Assembly (NCBI GenBank): GCA_023525975.1
Contig: CM042020.1
Location: forward strand, 114,003,207-114,067,206
Direction of reading: 5' to 3'
DNA: 64,000 nt
Source of the DNA: Smallanthus sonchifolius
Taxonomy: Eukaryota; Streptophyta; Magnoliopsida; Asterales; Asteraceae
Below the pieces are notes generated by a model. It was given only the letters and a program-made list of their open reading frames with translations, ran no database searches and was not told the DNA's origin. Shown piece by piece: positions 45,761 through 58,305 of this stretch (position 1 is the first letter of the stretch; each line of letters opens with the position of its first letter). The translations under genes were made by a program, and so were the position numbers.

Positions 45761-48700
45761 CTTGGTTATTAACCAACGATTAACAAACTTAAAATCAAGA
45801 TCAACAATTTCAGTCCTCTAACTTTAGCCATTAAGCATATAGCCCCCTGTACTTTGACAAACTTGCTATTTAAACTTTCAGAAAAAATATAAACCATCAG
45901 TTGACTTTGACTTTGTTTGACACTACACTCACATATATGTTTTGATAAAATGCTTAAAATAAGTAAATAACAAAAAAATAGTAACATTGTCGTTAGTTTT
46001 ATAAGCATCAAGCATGCTATATATGGTTGTATAATGTATATTGTTTAATGGTCTTTTAACTAGGATTGGCAGGATTTGCTATTCCCAACCCGACATAAAA
46101 ATAATCAAGTTTTAGTTTAGGTCTAAACATTTCTGTGTCGTAAATGGGTTGACCCGTTTACTGGGTTGGGTTGTAAATAAACGAATTAACCTGTTAACCC
46201 ATTTAAAATTAGAATTAAAAGAATATACAATATAGAAGTTCAACCAGCCAACATGTTTACAACTTTATTACTACACACCAACCCGTTTACAATTTGATTA
46301 CCTGTCTTAGCCTGTCAACCCTTTGACCTATTCAGATAAGCGGGTACGCGTATCGTGTCAGGCTACATAGTTTTATGCACGTTTGGATTATAATTATTGT
46401 TTTGACGTGAATAAATATATAAGTTGTGTTCTTGTTTATTAATTTTAACCAATCAACTGGACACAATTGTCACCTTCGGTTTTAACATCAAGTAGTTATG
46501 GTTGTATAGTAAATGTTATAGCTTGTTGATTTTTATTTATTTATATTTTTACGATTCTTTTAACATATGCATTTTTTTTACATGGCTATAGTTTTCTAAA
46601 ATGTAACTACTTGATTATGATGTTTTTAAAACATAAAATCATTTATATGGAAAACTTGTGGGCAGTTTATAATGATTTCTAGTTATAAAACATAGGCACT
46701 TTTGGAAAAAAAATCATCAATCTCTGTTGCGTGAAGAACAAGTAACTCGTGTCAAAATTTCTCTTACTTTTGTTTATTTCTTCCTTCTATTGTTTTAAAT
46801 TTTTAACTATTCTTGAATAAAATGGCCGCCGGAGAATTATCTTTGGCCAGAGGATGACACTATTGTAAAATTTGAAAGACTTTGAACAAAAGTCGTTGCC
46901 CTTCGAAAAAGTTCGGATTTTTTTAGTTATTTTTTTTTAATTTGAAAATTATTCTAAGTTTATTTAATTATGATTGTTACTTACTCTTTACAATTCTAAC
47001 GTTGATATTCTTTGTATTTAAAGTAATTTACTGATTTAGGTAATAACGTTATTATTTCTTTTTAACTCTTCCGAGATTTAACCCTGCAAACGCCGTTTGG
47101 TCTATAATCCTCACAATGGTGTCACATTTCCTCTATCTATGCATTCTCGGAAAAGGATCTGCAACAAGTCCACAACCATGGTGTGGAAAACAAGCTCAAA
47201 AGGAAGGTTCTTTAACATCAAGAGAGTACAAATTTTCAAGCTTTTGGAGGACATCAAGATGATAAGTTATCTTTAGGTGAAAAATAGTCAAAATTGGTCA
47301 ACTTGAAATGGTCAAACTGGTGTATGTTTAATTTCAATTCTGCATCTCTTATGTATAATTGATTTCGCCTTCCTCTAGCTTCTTGTTAGAGTTGGTCTGT
47401 TTTAATGAATTCCTTCACATTTAAAAAAAAAGTTACTGATTATTTTTTCAAGTTGATTTAAATGAAACAGTTATGAAACTTCATTATTACTTAATATTTT
47501 TTCTTTCTTTCACTATTATCTCAAGCTTCATGTTAAACTTGAAAAAAGTAATCATTAAATATTAACCAAGTTTATATATGTTCCATTAATTCACTTAATT
47601 TTGAAAATTTCAACGTTTATAAAAAACTTTCACAATAATGGAACAATATTGAAATTTAAGTGGTTTTCCTTAAAAAAATGTGAGTGACTTTACCGACACA
47701 TGGAAGAGATTTGGTTATTATTGATGGAATATTTCCTAATCTTTTACACATTTCTTTATTTTTACTTTGTTGTTATTGATATTATATATAATATAGACCA
47801 CGATAAGTGCATGTGATGGTCTAAATGATCCTGACCGTTGGATCATGCAAAATCCACCCCAACTTTCAATCATTGATTCCATCATCTCCATGTGGACCAT
47901 GTGTAAGTTAAAGTAACCCAAATGGACCATATGCAAGTTATTCTTTATTCAAATCAACTTATTTCTTTAAAAAATTGGTCTTGATTGCTACACCTAACTA
48001 TAGGTGCTTGTGTACAAGCTTGACTAAGAGGAAGAGGAGGGAAACACCGAAAACAAATGAACTAACAAATTGGGGATGGTGAGTGAAATTATCTTCTGAT
48101 TAAATTTACTAGAAAGAGAGAACGAAAAAGTTAAAAAAAAAATTATCTTCATGCACAAGACAAGAGGAACACTTATTAGCCTCTTTAAATGACCATTGGA
48201 TACGTATGATACAATTGAAAATGTAGGAGTATATATGTTTGCCAAAAAAAGGCACCTATTGTGGTTCTACAACAATAAATCATAAACGGGTTGACCGCCT
48301 AATACATTAAATAAAGGGTTTTGTTCGGGGTGTAGCTGCTATGATTTTGGCTACTAATTCCATCATTTTGGAGCAGATGAGGGGGTATTTTGTCGCCGGA
48401 AAATCGAGGGATTGGGGTTCATGTTGTGAGAGGGGTTCAGGTGGTTGTCGTTGGTGGTAATGCGGTGTGGCCGCCGGTTTTTGGTGGTGGTGGTGGTGTT
48501 GTGAATGAAGAAGAAAAAGAGTGGTGGTCGGGAGATGAAGAAGAAGGGGAAGGTGGTTCCCTCAATTTTAACTAATATACTAAAAAGGTGGGCCCCACAC
48601 ATATTAATATATATTTTTTATCCATTTAACCTTAAGGGTATTTTGATCATTTTACACTCATTTAACAGAGAAAGTTAACCTTAATCAATTTTAGAGACCA

Positions 48701-49919
48701 ACATCAGTGAAACAAGTTGAAAGTTTCTTGGGATCAAATCCGTAATTTGACCAAACCACACGGGCCACCCGTTTAATTAACTCTAACTAGAATTAAAAAT
48801 ATATAATTTATAAGTTTAGTCCGCCAACCCATTTATAACTTTATTATGACTTATCAACTCTTTTAAAACTTGATTGAAATCCAACAACCTAATAACCTTT
48901 TTTATCATGCAAACCTCTTTGACCTATTTAAATAAGCGGGGCACATGGTTCATGTCCAAGTTATATGATTTTAAGCGCTCATGGCTTTGTAGTCTAGTGG
49001 TATTAGTGATTGTCGTAAAAAAATGATTTCAAGCATGTGTAGATTATGATTGTTGTATTTAACACAAATAAATATATTGATCGTGTTCCTGTTAATCAGA
49101 TCAGTTTTAACTCTCCAACTGAACACGATTGTCACACCTAATTTTAACATCAAGTAATTATGGTTGTTGGGCATGCGTTAATTTTTTTTACATGACTTGA
49201 CTATTTTTTATGAAATTCTCAAAATGTGAAATCATTTTTATAAAAAAGTCGTCTCCAGGTTATAACTTCGTCTTGGAAACTTAGTCAAACATTTAGAAGA
49301 TTTTTAATTATAAATTATAGGCCACTTTTGAAGGGAAAAAAATTTGTAATCTTTGACCAGATGATGGCATTATGGTAAAATTTGAAAGAACTGAGAACCA
49401 AAGTCGTTGGTCTTTGAGAATTTTACTACTTTAGGACAATTTTCGGATTTTTTTAGCTTCTTCTTTCTTAGTTGATTATTTAGAAAAAAAAAAAATTTGT
49501 TTAATTATAACATTGAATTTCTTTGTATTTATCAAATTATAGAACAATTCAAAGTTATTTATTAAGATAACTCTCCCAATTAATACATCGGGCTATTTTA
49601 TTCAAGAACAAATTAAAACAATTAAAGTTTTTTATTTTTTTTATTTTATTGATTTGTTACTTTAATCATTTAATATTCTTTTCGTAATGTTTTTACCTTA
49701 AACTTTTTATGTATATAATGTTTAACCCGTCAACCTTTTTTTTCCTTAGATTTTACTTTGGCCGTTTCAATTAATACATCGGGCTATTTTATTCAAGAAC
49801 AAATTAAAGTCCAAAATCTGGATAACTTTAATGAAAATGGTATTACATTTTAAGGGGCCGTTTATTGTACAAAGAGTTTTTAGCGTACGAAAACACCAGC
49901 ATGCGACACGTGTTCAGTT
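45761..49919. other. Intergenic DNA with old repeat debris
   Basis: No convincing gene. Two diverged copies of one sequence lie at about 46160-46935 and 48800-49465, sharing several blocks including TTAACATCAAGTAGTTATGG-type and AAAGTCGTTG motifs in the same order. A stretch at 48370-48560 is G/T-rich and makes a spurious ORF with Gly/Val/Glu runs, and 48590-48770 has the GGGCCCCAC and TTTGACC features often seen in old transposon ends. The short ORFs have no recognisable domain. Confidence 0.5.
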
Positions 49920-50180
49920 GGCGATGGGTATATCCGTCCGCGTTATAATAATAACCCATATTTTATAAATAATAAAACATGTTTTATTATAACGAATGTT
50001 TAAAATGATAATTACGCATTTTTATAATAACGCATGACCATAATCCCGTATGCTTTATAATAACGCATTGTCATAATCACGCATGTTATAACATAATCAC
50101 ACATGTTTTATAATAACGCATGACTATAATCACTCATGTTTTATAATAACGCATGACTATAATCACACATTCTATACGCA
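49920..50180. repeat. A/T-rich imperfect repeat of ATAATAACGCATG units
   Basis: The motif TATAATAACGCATGA recurs at about 50029, 50055, 50112 and 50144, alternating with ATAATCACNCATG-type blocks. The array is imperfect, with units of about 30-35 bp. No terminal repeats were identified, so its class is unknown. Confidence 0.6.
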
Positions 50181-50654
50181 CAGCACAACGGCGTTTAAAA
50201 AAAAAGTCGTTTTTTAAATTATACCAAGACTATACTCAAATTAAAGATAATAAAATGCTCGATTTTATGGTGTAATTTTTTTAAAAAAATAATGTATAAA
50301 AAAGTTATACGAGTTTTAAAAAGATGGAGGAATTTGAAAAAAAATTAATAAAAGTAGGTTATTCCAGTTTTACCTTTTCAGAATCTTTTCACGCTTAAAG
50401 CAATCATTTTTTATATTAACCATTGATTTTTTAGATCAATGATTTAAAATCTTTCATATCTTTGCACGAAATAAACTCTTTGTATTTAAAACTTCCTCTA
50501 CATTTCACGTACTAAAAAATTAATCGATATTTGACATATTCACATAACACCCTCCTATGAAACTAGTATACACCCTACTTGAATTTTCTTTTTGAACAAC
50601 AGGAAAATAAAACTATAAATGATCAAAACCAAATCTATAACACCAACAAAAGTA

Positions 50655-51232
50655 GTTTTCTTTTCCTACTTGAATTTAATAAAAGATGAAAACCAAAACT
50701 ATAAATCAGAAAGGTGATTTTTATATAATATGAGGCCATGAGGGTCACTAGTGGGGCTATAATCTATCTTAGGGACACCTTAATTTAATGAAATCTAGAA
50801 GATTTGTGTAATTTTAGACCCGTTGCTAGAAGTGGTGTACAAAAAAAAACTGGCTTTGACCGTCAAACCGGTTTCAAACCCGACCTGAGCGTAAGACGAA
50901 ACCGGTATAAGTCAAATCAGTCTGAACCCGGCCCAACCCATAGGTTGTTTTCTTGTCTCACTTGAATTTAATAAAAGATGAAAACCAAAACTATAAATCA
51001 TAAAGATTATTTTTATGTAATTTTAGCACGTTTGCATATAAGGCCATGAGGTTCACTAGTGGGCCTATAATCTATCTTAGGGACACCTTAATTTAATGAA
51101 ATCTAGAAGATTTGTACTAGAGGTGTATAAAAAAACCGGCTGGGCCCGTCAAACCGGTTTCAAACCCGACTCGAGTGTAGGACGAAATCGGTTTGAGTCA
51201 AATTAGTCTGGAACTTGACCCAACCCGTAGGT
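50655..51232. repeat. 292-bp tandem duplication across a hAT border
   Basis: Units 50655-50946 and 50947 to about 51232 match over their length. Each consists of flanking DNA (AATTTAATAAAAGATGAAAA and so on) followed by the left end of the hAT-like element (GTGTACAAAA or GTGTATAAAA). The second unit has lost about 18 bp at the junction. The duplication therefore happened after the element inserted. Confidence 0.8.
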
Positions 51233-51683
51233 TTAACATAGGTTAGTAAATTTTTTGGACGCCGGTTTGGAATCTGACCCGAGTCGGTTCATATACCAGT
51301 TTCTAACGTTAATATGACCGTTGGAGCCTTTTTAGACCTTTTTTACAATTTTTTTACACCATTTTGCCCTCGTATTATTTATGTAACGCATTTCAATTTA
51401 TGTTTTTGTAATTTTTAAAATATTTAATCAAATTTTATTTCGTTTTATTTGTATTTTATTAATTAAATTAAATAAAACAAAAAAAAAACGGTTTAACCCG
51501 AACCGGTTTGGCTTAAACCCGGTTCTGACCCGACTCAATCCGCATCGGATACGTTCGACTCCTTCTACCCTCAAACCAGTTTGGACCTGAACCGGTTTGG
51601 GTCTTAACCCGGTGTTGACCAAACCGACTTTATTTGTAACCCGAACCGGTTTAAAGAAAAAAAACTTGTTTGTACCCCTCTAA
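50830..51683. mobile_element. hAT-like element with AACCGG-rich body
   Basis: The right end TTTGTACCCCTCTA mirrors the left end TAGAAGTGGTGTACAAA imperfectly. Perfect 8-bp copies of GTTGCTAG lie at 50822-50829 and 51684-51691. The body is rich in AACCGGTTT-type motifs on both sides. No transposase. The left part is duplicated by the tandem repeat described at 50655. Confidence 0.65.
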
Positions 51684-51691
51684 GTTGCTAG

Positions 51692-52026
51692 GTTTGTTAC
51701 CAAATGGGCTTTCCATGTCGCGCACGGCCCATTAAGAACCTATTAACTAGCCCTCCATGGGTCAAGCTGCCAATTTTGACTTTAATAAAAACATGAGAAG
51801 TATAATAAACAGACTGGCGGTTAGGCGTCTTTCATTGTCGGGGGTACAATCACGTTCCGACGTGGCGTTCTCTATATGTCAATAACGTCACCTACATGTA
51901 CCTCTAACAAAACTCCAACAACCCTGGATTCCATTTCAGTCTGTTGAAACTTATAACCCATAAGCCTATAACAATCCCGCCTCCAACATCGCCGTCACCG
52001 TTACCGGTAACATACACGAAGCTTAA
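51692..52026 (+). promoter_or_regulatory. Upstream region of threonine deaminase
   Basis: 335 bp without a gene, next to the start codon at 52027. Contains GACGTGGC (51859-51866), an ACGT-core motif of the G-box/ABRE type bound by plant bZIP factors, about 160 bp before the ATG. No clear TATA box at the usual place. Regulation is inferred only from the motif. Confidence 0.4.
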
Positions 52027-55000
52027 ATGGAGGCTCTGTGTTTCACTCCGTACGTCAAAATCCCTAACAATGGCGTCATATCACATAATGTGAACACGAA
52101 GAGGAGTCGGAGACTTTCCGTCGCTGCCACCGTGTCCAAATCGAAGGCGGAGATCGATTTGTTAGCTACGACGGAGGCCAGTTCGGTGACGGAGGTGTTG
52201 CATACTCGAGAACAGCGGCTTAGAGTGTCTCCGTCTTCGTTTCAGTACGAATCAGGCCGTTTGGGAGCCGTACCGGACCATAAGGTGGAGGAAGGTAATG
52301 GCGCTTTGAGTGAGATGGAGTATTTGACGAAGATATTGTCGTCGAATCGAGTTTACGATGTCGCAATTGAATCGCCGTTATCGCTCGCCCCTAAGCTTTC
52401 CGAGCGGTTAGGTGTGAATGTTTGGCTTAAACGAGAAGATCTTCAGCCTGTAAGCACGCATCTAAACTCGTTTTGCTACTTATTATTCAAATTAGTCATG
52501 ATAATTGTTTGTATAGATCTAGGTATAGTATGCGATTGAAAATTGTTGGTTCTTATTCAGACGTGTACTCTGATTTTTCATTTTTGATGCCAGACTTATT
52601 GCACCTTGGAGTTTGGTTTGCGGAATGTTTTATGAATTGGAATTTAAAGGATTCATTTGAAAATTGATAATGCGTCCGGCCGATACATTTGTTAATGGAA
52701 TTGGAATGTAAAAATAACTAAATTGACAATATTACCCCTTAAAATTAACAAAATATAAAACAAAGATCCGAAATCATATATCTTAAAGAAACGAAATCAT
52801 AAACATTCCTGATATCTTATGCAAACTTGAGCTTGCAGGTCTTTTCATTCAAGCTTCGTGGAGCATATAATATGATGGCAAAACTCCCAAAAGAACAACT
52901 GGCACAAGGTGTTATATGCTCATCTGCCGGAAATCATGCTCAAGGGGTTGCATTAGCAGCCAAGACGCTGGGCTGTGATGCTGTGATCGTCATGCCAATT
53001 ACCACGCCCCGGATCAAGGTTTGCTTGATGAAACATGAATACATATAACTTATACAGACTTAAGATAGTTTTTTGTCCGTACCTAACCTTATGATTATTT
53101 CATTGTTGAATGATGTGTTTAGTGGGAATCGGTTAAGAGGTTAGGTGCAACGGTTGTCCTGGAAGGTGATTCGTATGATGAAGCACAAGCATATGCTAAA
53201 AGAAGAGGTGAGAGTGAGAACCGAACTTTCATTCCTCCTTTTGATCACCCGGATATTATAATGGGCCAGGGGACTGTTGGAATGGAGATTGTGCGCCAAA
53301 TGCAAGGTCCAATTCATGCCATATTTGTGCCTGTGGGTGGTGGTGGTTTGATAGCTGGTATTGCTGCTTATGTGAAGAGGGTATCACCAGAGGTAAGTGT
53401 GTTTTGCTGCAAAGCACCTTGAACTCTATTCTATTTCTATCAAAATTTGGATAAGAATAGATTTCTTTCGGTTGTAGATTTGGTTTGTTTTTATTATTTA
53501 CCCATGCATTCTTCTATGTTTATAGATGAAAGTCTTAGTCCTTGAAACAAGTTGAAGTTCAGTGAAGAATACTTAATAAACTTAAATTTAATGTAGTTCT
53601 GGTTGTCATGACAAGTAATACGCTTAAGATAGAATTCTTAATTTCATACTTGAACCTCCATCTATCAACCATGGCGATCCAGGAGCAGATTTGAAACAGC
53701 AAAGTGAAATGCAACCTCAGCACACTCTCCGTAAAGTCAGCAACAAAAAGAAAGTAATGTGATAAAACCCATACTAAGTAAAGCCCACCATAAGCCCACA
53801 TGGGGTTCCATAAAACTTATTGGTGATAGGAGTAACCCATCAAGTTCATATGTAAGCATCAATATCTTTCTTTTTTTGATGTGCGATTGAGTTTGCACCC
53901 AACGATACTCCCATGAAACCTAAGCTTACATTAGGCCTCCCTTCAACAATAGTCCATCTGGTCTGAGCAGTACGCTTCTTTTAACCGAGCCATCTGCTCT
54001 AGCTAAACGACTCCATTGCTCTAGTTGAGTGATCGTTGAACTCGGGTCAGACAAGGGGCACATCTTCCACATCACAACAGGGCTAAATCGTACCCGTGCT
54101 TTTTTATTATTATTTTTTACTTCTTGACCTTAAATTTAATTTTGAAAGTTTTTGACATAATTATGACCGTTGTTTCTGTGCAGAAATCATCATCTAACCT
54201 TGCAAATGTTGTTTACACTTCTGTTCCCTTAAAACATAGTTTTTTATTCAACTTGTAGACATTGTGAAGAATCTACTTTCATAGATTCTCACTTGCTGAA
54301 ATTTATTATACAGGTACGGATTATTGGTGTAGAGCCAGCTGATGCAAATGCAATGGCTTTATCATTACATTATGGTCAAAGAGTAATGCTTGACCAAGTG
54401 GGAGGCTTTGCAGATGGTGTCGCTGTTAAGGAGGTTGGTTCAGAAACTTTCCGTTTATGCAGGGAATTGATTGATGGAGTGGTTCTTGTCAGTCGTGATG
54501 CCATCTGTGCTTCCATAAAAGTGAGTCCGTTTCCTTGCTGTTTGGATTCTCATAGAATCTTTTAAGTTTTTATCATTAGGGGTGTTTGTGATTTGCTTAT
54601 TTAAATAACGTATGCTTATAAGCAGAAGTTATTTAAACAACTAATTTCACCCTAAGGGTAAACTTGTAATTTTAAACTACTTATATCATCCTAAAATAAG
54701 CAGATAATCATTAAACACACAAAGTGCCAATCTGTTTTTAAAAACATAATATTTAAATAAGTACTCCCAAACATCCCATAAGTGTGTGCATACGTGTTGG
54801 AGCTTCAGACCAATAAATTTATTTGGAGATGACCTACTGAGAATGAACTTTGTGTCATTTCTTGGTTTTTTTATTCTGTAGGAACTAGATGACACGAAGC
54901 TGTGATTAATTGACTAATTAACTGAATTAAAAGTTTTTTAACCATATTTATGGAATCCCTCAATATTTCTTCTTAATTTTATATTTTGTCTAGTTGGGCT

Positions 55001-56578
55001 TTTTACAAGTACATTTTTAATACATTAAATCACAACATTATCTGCATTATATAAAACAAATTTCAAATTTTTGTGGATGAAATTGGTCTTTTTTGTTTGC
55101 ATTCATTTGGTTTTTTCTATTTTTTTTATTAATAATTAAAGTGCTTATGTTGTAGGACATGTTTGAGGAGAAAAGGAGCATTCTAGAACCAGCAGGGGCC
55201 CTTGCTCTTGCTGGTGCAGAAGCATATTGCAAATTTTATAATCTTAAGGATATAAATGTTGTAGCAATAACGAGTGGGGCCAACATGAACTTTGATAGAT
55301 TAAGATTAGTAACAGAACTTGCAAATGTTGGTAGTCAACGAGAGGCTGTTCTTGCAACTTTCATGCCTGAGGAACCTGGAAGTTTTAAACAGTTTGCCGA
55401 AATGGTCAGTTTTTTTTCCTCTGAAAACTATCAACTTTATTTTATTAGGGCTAATTTCGTATATACCCCTAAAAACTTGCATTATTTCATATTTACCCAA
55501 TCAAAAAAATCAATATCAAATATACCCATTCAAAATAATTGAAATTTCATATTAACCCATTTCAATAAATACAATTTACAATATGATCATTATACCTTCT
55601 TTTTCTCCTTACCCTCCAAACTCTCATAATGCAAGCTCCCCAAGGTTTAAGGGTAGGGTATATACGTCATAAATTTGAAAATGAGTATATTTAATATTAT
55701 GATTTTTTGTTGGGTAAGTAAATATGATATTATACCAAATTTTGCTGAGATATATGAAGCTATCCTATTTTATAATAGCTACGGTAACAATAATTTGTGT
55801 TGGCAGATTGGGAAGATGAATATTACAGAGTTCAAGTACAGATATGAAGAAAAGAAACAAGCTCTAGTTCTGTACAGGCAAGAACCTTTTATTTATTTTA
55901 ACAAAGTTTAAAATTTATTTTCTGGAATTTTAATTTTTAAATTGATATTTGTTTTCTGCTTGTTACAGTGTTGGTCTTCATACAAAGTTTGAACTCCAAG
56001 CAATGGTGGAGAGAATGGAGTCATATAAACTAAAAACTATTGAATTTACAAATAACGACATGGTTAAAGATCATTTACGTCACCTGGTAACATTCTTCTC
56101 TATTTTTATTGTTTATCTATGATCATCTTTTTTTATTGTAAAAAAAACAATGTTATTACAATAAAAGTCCATTTCTTGGTATAAAAACTATATCCATAAA
56201 AAATAACCAAAAACTAGTATGAATTTTCAGATGGGAGGCCGAACGAATGTTGAAAATGAGCTTCTTTGTCGGTTTATTTTCCCCGAGAGGCCAGGGGCAT
56301 TGATGAAATTCTTGCACGCGTTTAGTCCACGCTGGAATATTAGCTTGTTTCATTACCGTGCACAGGTATGAGTTAACAAATTCCTACTTTACCCTTTCGG
56401 TGTATGTGATTCAGAAGTTTGGTTTTCATGTTTCCAGGGAGAAATGGGGGCAAATGTTTTAGTTGGTATTCAAGTTCCATCAAATGAATTAGACGAGTTT
56501 CGGTATCATGCAAACAATCTTGGGTACGAGTTTGAACTTGAGACCGATAATGAAGCGTTTCGGCTTTTAATGCGTTAA
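52027..56578 (+). CDS. Threonine deaminase (threonine dehydratase), biosynthetic, plastid
   Basis: Catalyses PLP-dependent conversion of threonine to 2-oxobutanoate, the committed step of isoleucine synthesis, in plastids; plant enzymes of this family (Arabidopsis OMR1) are feedback-inhibited by isoleucine. The exons 52027-52449, 52839-53018, 53123-53392, 54314-54520, 55156-55404, 55807-55877, 55969-56086, 56231-56365 and 56438-56578 give 597 residues, the usual length. The N-terminus is Ser/Arg-rich, like a transit peptide. The PLP lysine is K146 in SFKLRGA, the substrate loop SSAGNHAQG is at 169-177, and the PLP-phosphate Gly loop GGGGL at 273-277. The two ACT-like regulatory domains occupy about 430-597 (MPEEPGSFKQF and FPERPGALMKF are their openings). 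Intron 6 starts with GC (TACAG|GCAAGA). No defect is seen. Confidence 0.95.
54579..54777. mobile_element. MITE in threonine deaminase intron 4
   Basis: About 199 bp with inverted ends (GGGGTGTTTG... and ...CCCAAACATCCC) and mirrored TTATTTAAATAA segments further in. The A/T-rich interior has no coding capacity. Target duplication is not clear (TTA at the left, ATA or TAA at the right), so PIF/Harbinger or hAT origin cannot be separated. Confidence 0.6.
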
Positions 56579-57701
56579 GGTTATGGTGGGCCTTAGTGAC
56601 CAAACAAAGGCTCAAATGGATGTTTTCAGCAGTAGGTTTGACATAATTTGATGTTTCTACCTAAAACAAAAACATCATGTTGTTGTAGATATGGGTGATT
56701 GTGTAATTTTAATTTACGTCTCTTGTAAACAAAGTGCCTTGTCTCAAAATAAGCCCTTTTATTAAGGGTGTGTTAATGGGTTGATGGATAGTTTTTAACT
56801 TCATAGTCCTAACACGAAATTAAACGGGTTTGGGTCGTAAACTGGTGACCCGCATAACCTATTTCATAAACGGGATGTGTTCGGGTTGGGGTGTGGTAGA
56901 TGGGTTGCCATTTGTCAGCTATTTATAATTAAAATTAAAAAAATAAATAACTATAAGTTTAATCTATAAACCTGTTTAACCTAGTTATATCGTTTATGAT
57001 CAGATTACATGTTTATTTGTCACTATTTTATAAGTTACTTACCCGTTTACCACAATTAAATAAACAGGTTATGACGTTAATGTCTGATACGTGCCACACT
57101 TGGTCCACCATGCCATGTCGAACATGCACAACACCCATACCCATGTACAACGTGGATTCCTACCTGTATTCCTTTTGATTAATTCCACGTTTCTTTTCCT
57201 ATGTTAGTTTACGTTGAATTATATTAGTGGGTTAGTGTTTCTTGTCGGTTAATTTCCTTATTTACGGTTTCTCTTGTAAGCCTATAAAAGGCTCTTTGAA
57301 TTGATGAATGAAATATCAGAAAATTGTAACAAAAACACATCCAATATTTTCTATTTTTTCTAGACTTTTTTGCAAGATTGACCATCTCGAATAGATGAAT
57401 TACCTCGTATGTTGGTTATGGCTGAGTTTGACATAATTATTTAACCACATGCTTGGGTTAGATGACACTAACTCAAACCTCGCAAGAACTACCACCCATA
57501 CTTTTCAAGGTGTGCTAAAATCCTATATAAAATTCGAACTCAACATAGCGTGCTTTCTATTTTTCTTTATTTTTTAATATTGTAAATTTCACCGCATATA
57601 GTGAGAAACAAACTTTCTTTTCTAATGTACTGAAGGAATATTAAAATACGTTGCATTATGCTCACATGCTATAAAGTATAATCTACCTTTTATTATAAGA
57701 A
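56579..57701. other. 3' flank of threonine deaminase and intergenic DNA
   Basis: 3' UTR and intergenic sequence with no gene. The part at about 57080-57350 has an LTR-like look (CCTATAAAAGGCTC, a TATA-type box, at about 57280), which could be a solo LTR of a small copia element, but I could not define both ends. No other structure is clear. Confidence 0.4.
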
Positions 57702-58304
57702 CTAGATTCACGGCGGGTGTCTGGCCATCGTTAATAAAATTTAAATGAAAATGTAGGTTCAACGGTAAAAATAATATTACTAAAAGAGAAACATAAAACT
57801 AAATAATAAAAAACTAAAAGAGAAACATAAAACTAAATAATAAAAAAACTAAAAGAGAAACATAAAACTAAATAATAAAAAAGAAAAAAAAACAACCGGT
57901 TCAGGTCGTCGAAAACCATAAAAGCAAATACCGATACGGGTTCACATAATACTAATACCGACAATGATGTTGTTCGCTCATAATAGGTTCGGCTCGTAAC
58001 GGTACAACAATGGTAACGGCACTAGTTACAGGCAACGATAAAAAAAACTCGATTTTGAATTAAACTCCGTTTAAAAAAAATTATATTGGAATGTTGACAA
58101 AAGAAAAACTAAAAACAGCCGTGCACTCCGTATTTTGAAAAAAGTTAACGAATGAAAGTTATTAAAGGAAAACGAAATTAATAGAAAATGAAACGGAATA
58201 AAAACGTATATTATATATAGTATAAGGGTTAAAAATAAAAATTAAAAAATAAAAGTAAAAACTTTATAGTTTTACTGTTCACAGGCTCCCTATTGTTTAG
58301 TATA
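57702..58304 (-). mobile_element. Helitron-like element H1
   Basis: On the minus strand it ends in CTAG followed by T (57702), and begins near TATACTAAACAATAGGGAG (58304). It has no inverted terminal repeats and no target duplication, as expected for Helitrons. The interior contains three tandem 34-35-bp units at 57780-57881 and modules shared with H2. Non-autonomous; no Rep/helicase. Confidence 0.6.
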
Positions 58305-58305
58305 A

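Noticed and set aside
48363..48602. Gly/Val/Glu-rich ORF and its antisense
   Set aside because: Low-complexity GGT/GAA sequence with no homology that I recognise and no splice or start context.
53559..53801. Minus-strand ORF within the threonine deaminase intron
   Set aside because: It lies in intron 3 with no domain and ordinary intron composition.
57780..57881. CRISPR-like array
   Set aside because: Three adjacent 34-35-bp units without spacers, in a plant Helitron; it is a simple tandem repeat.
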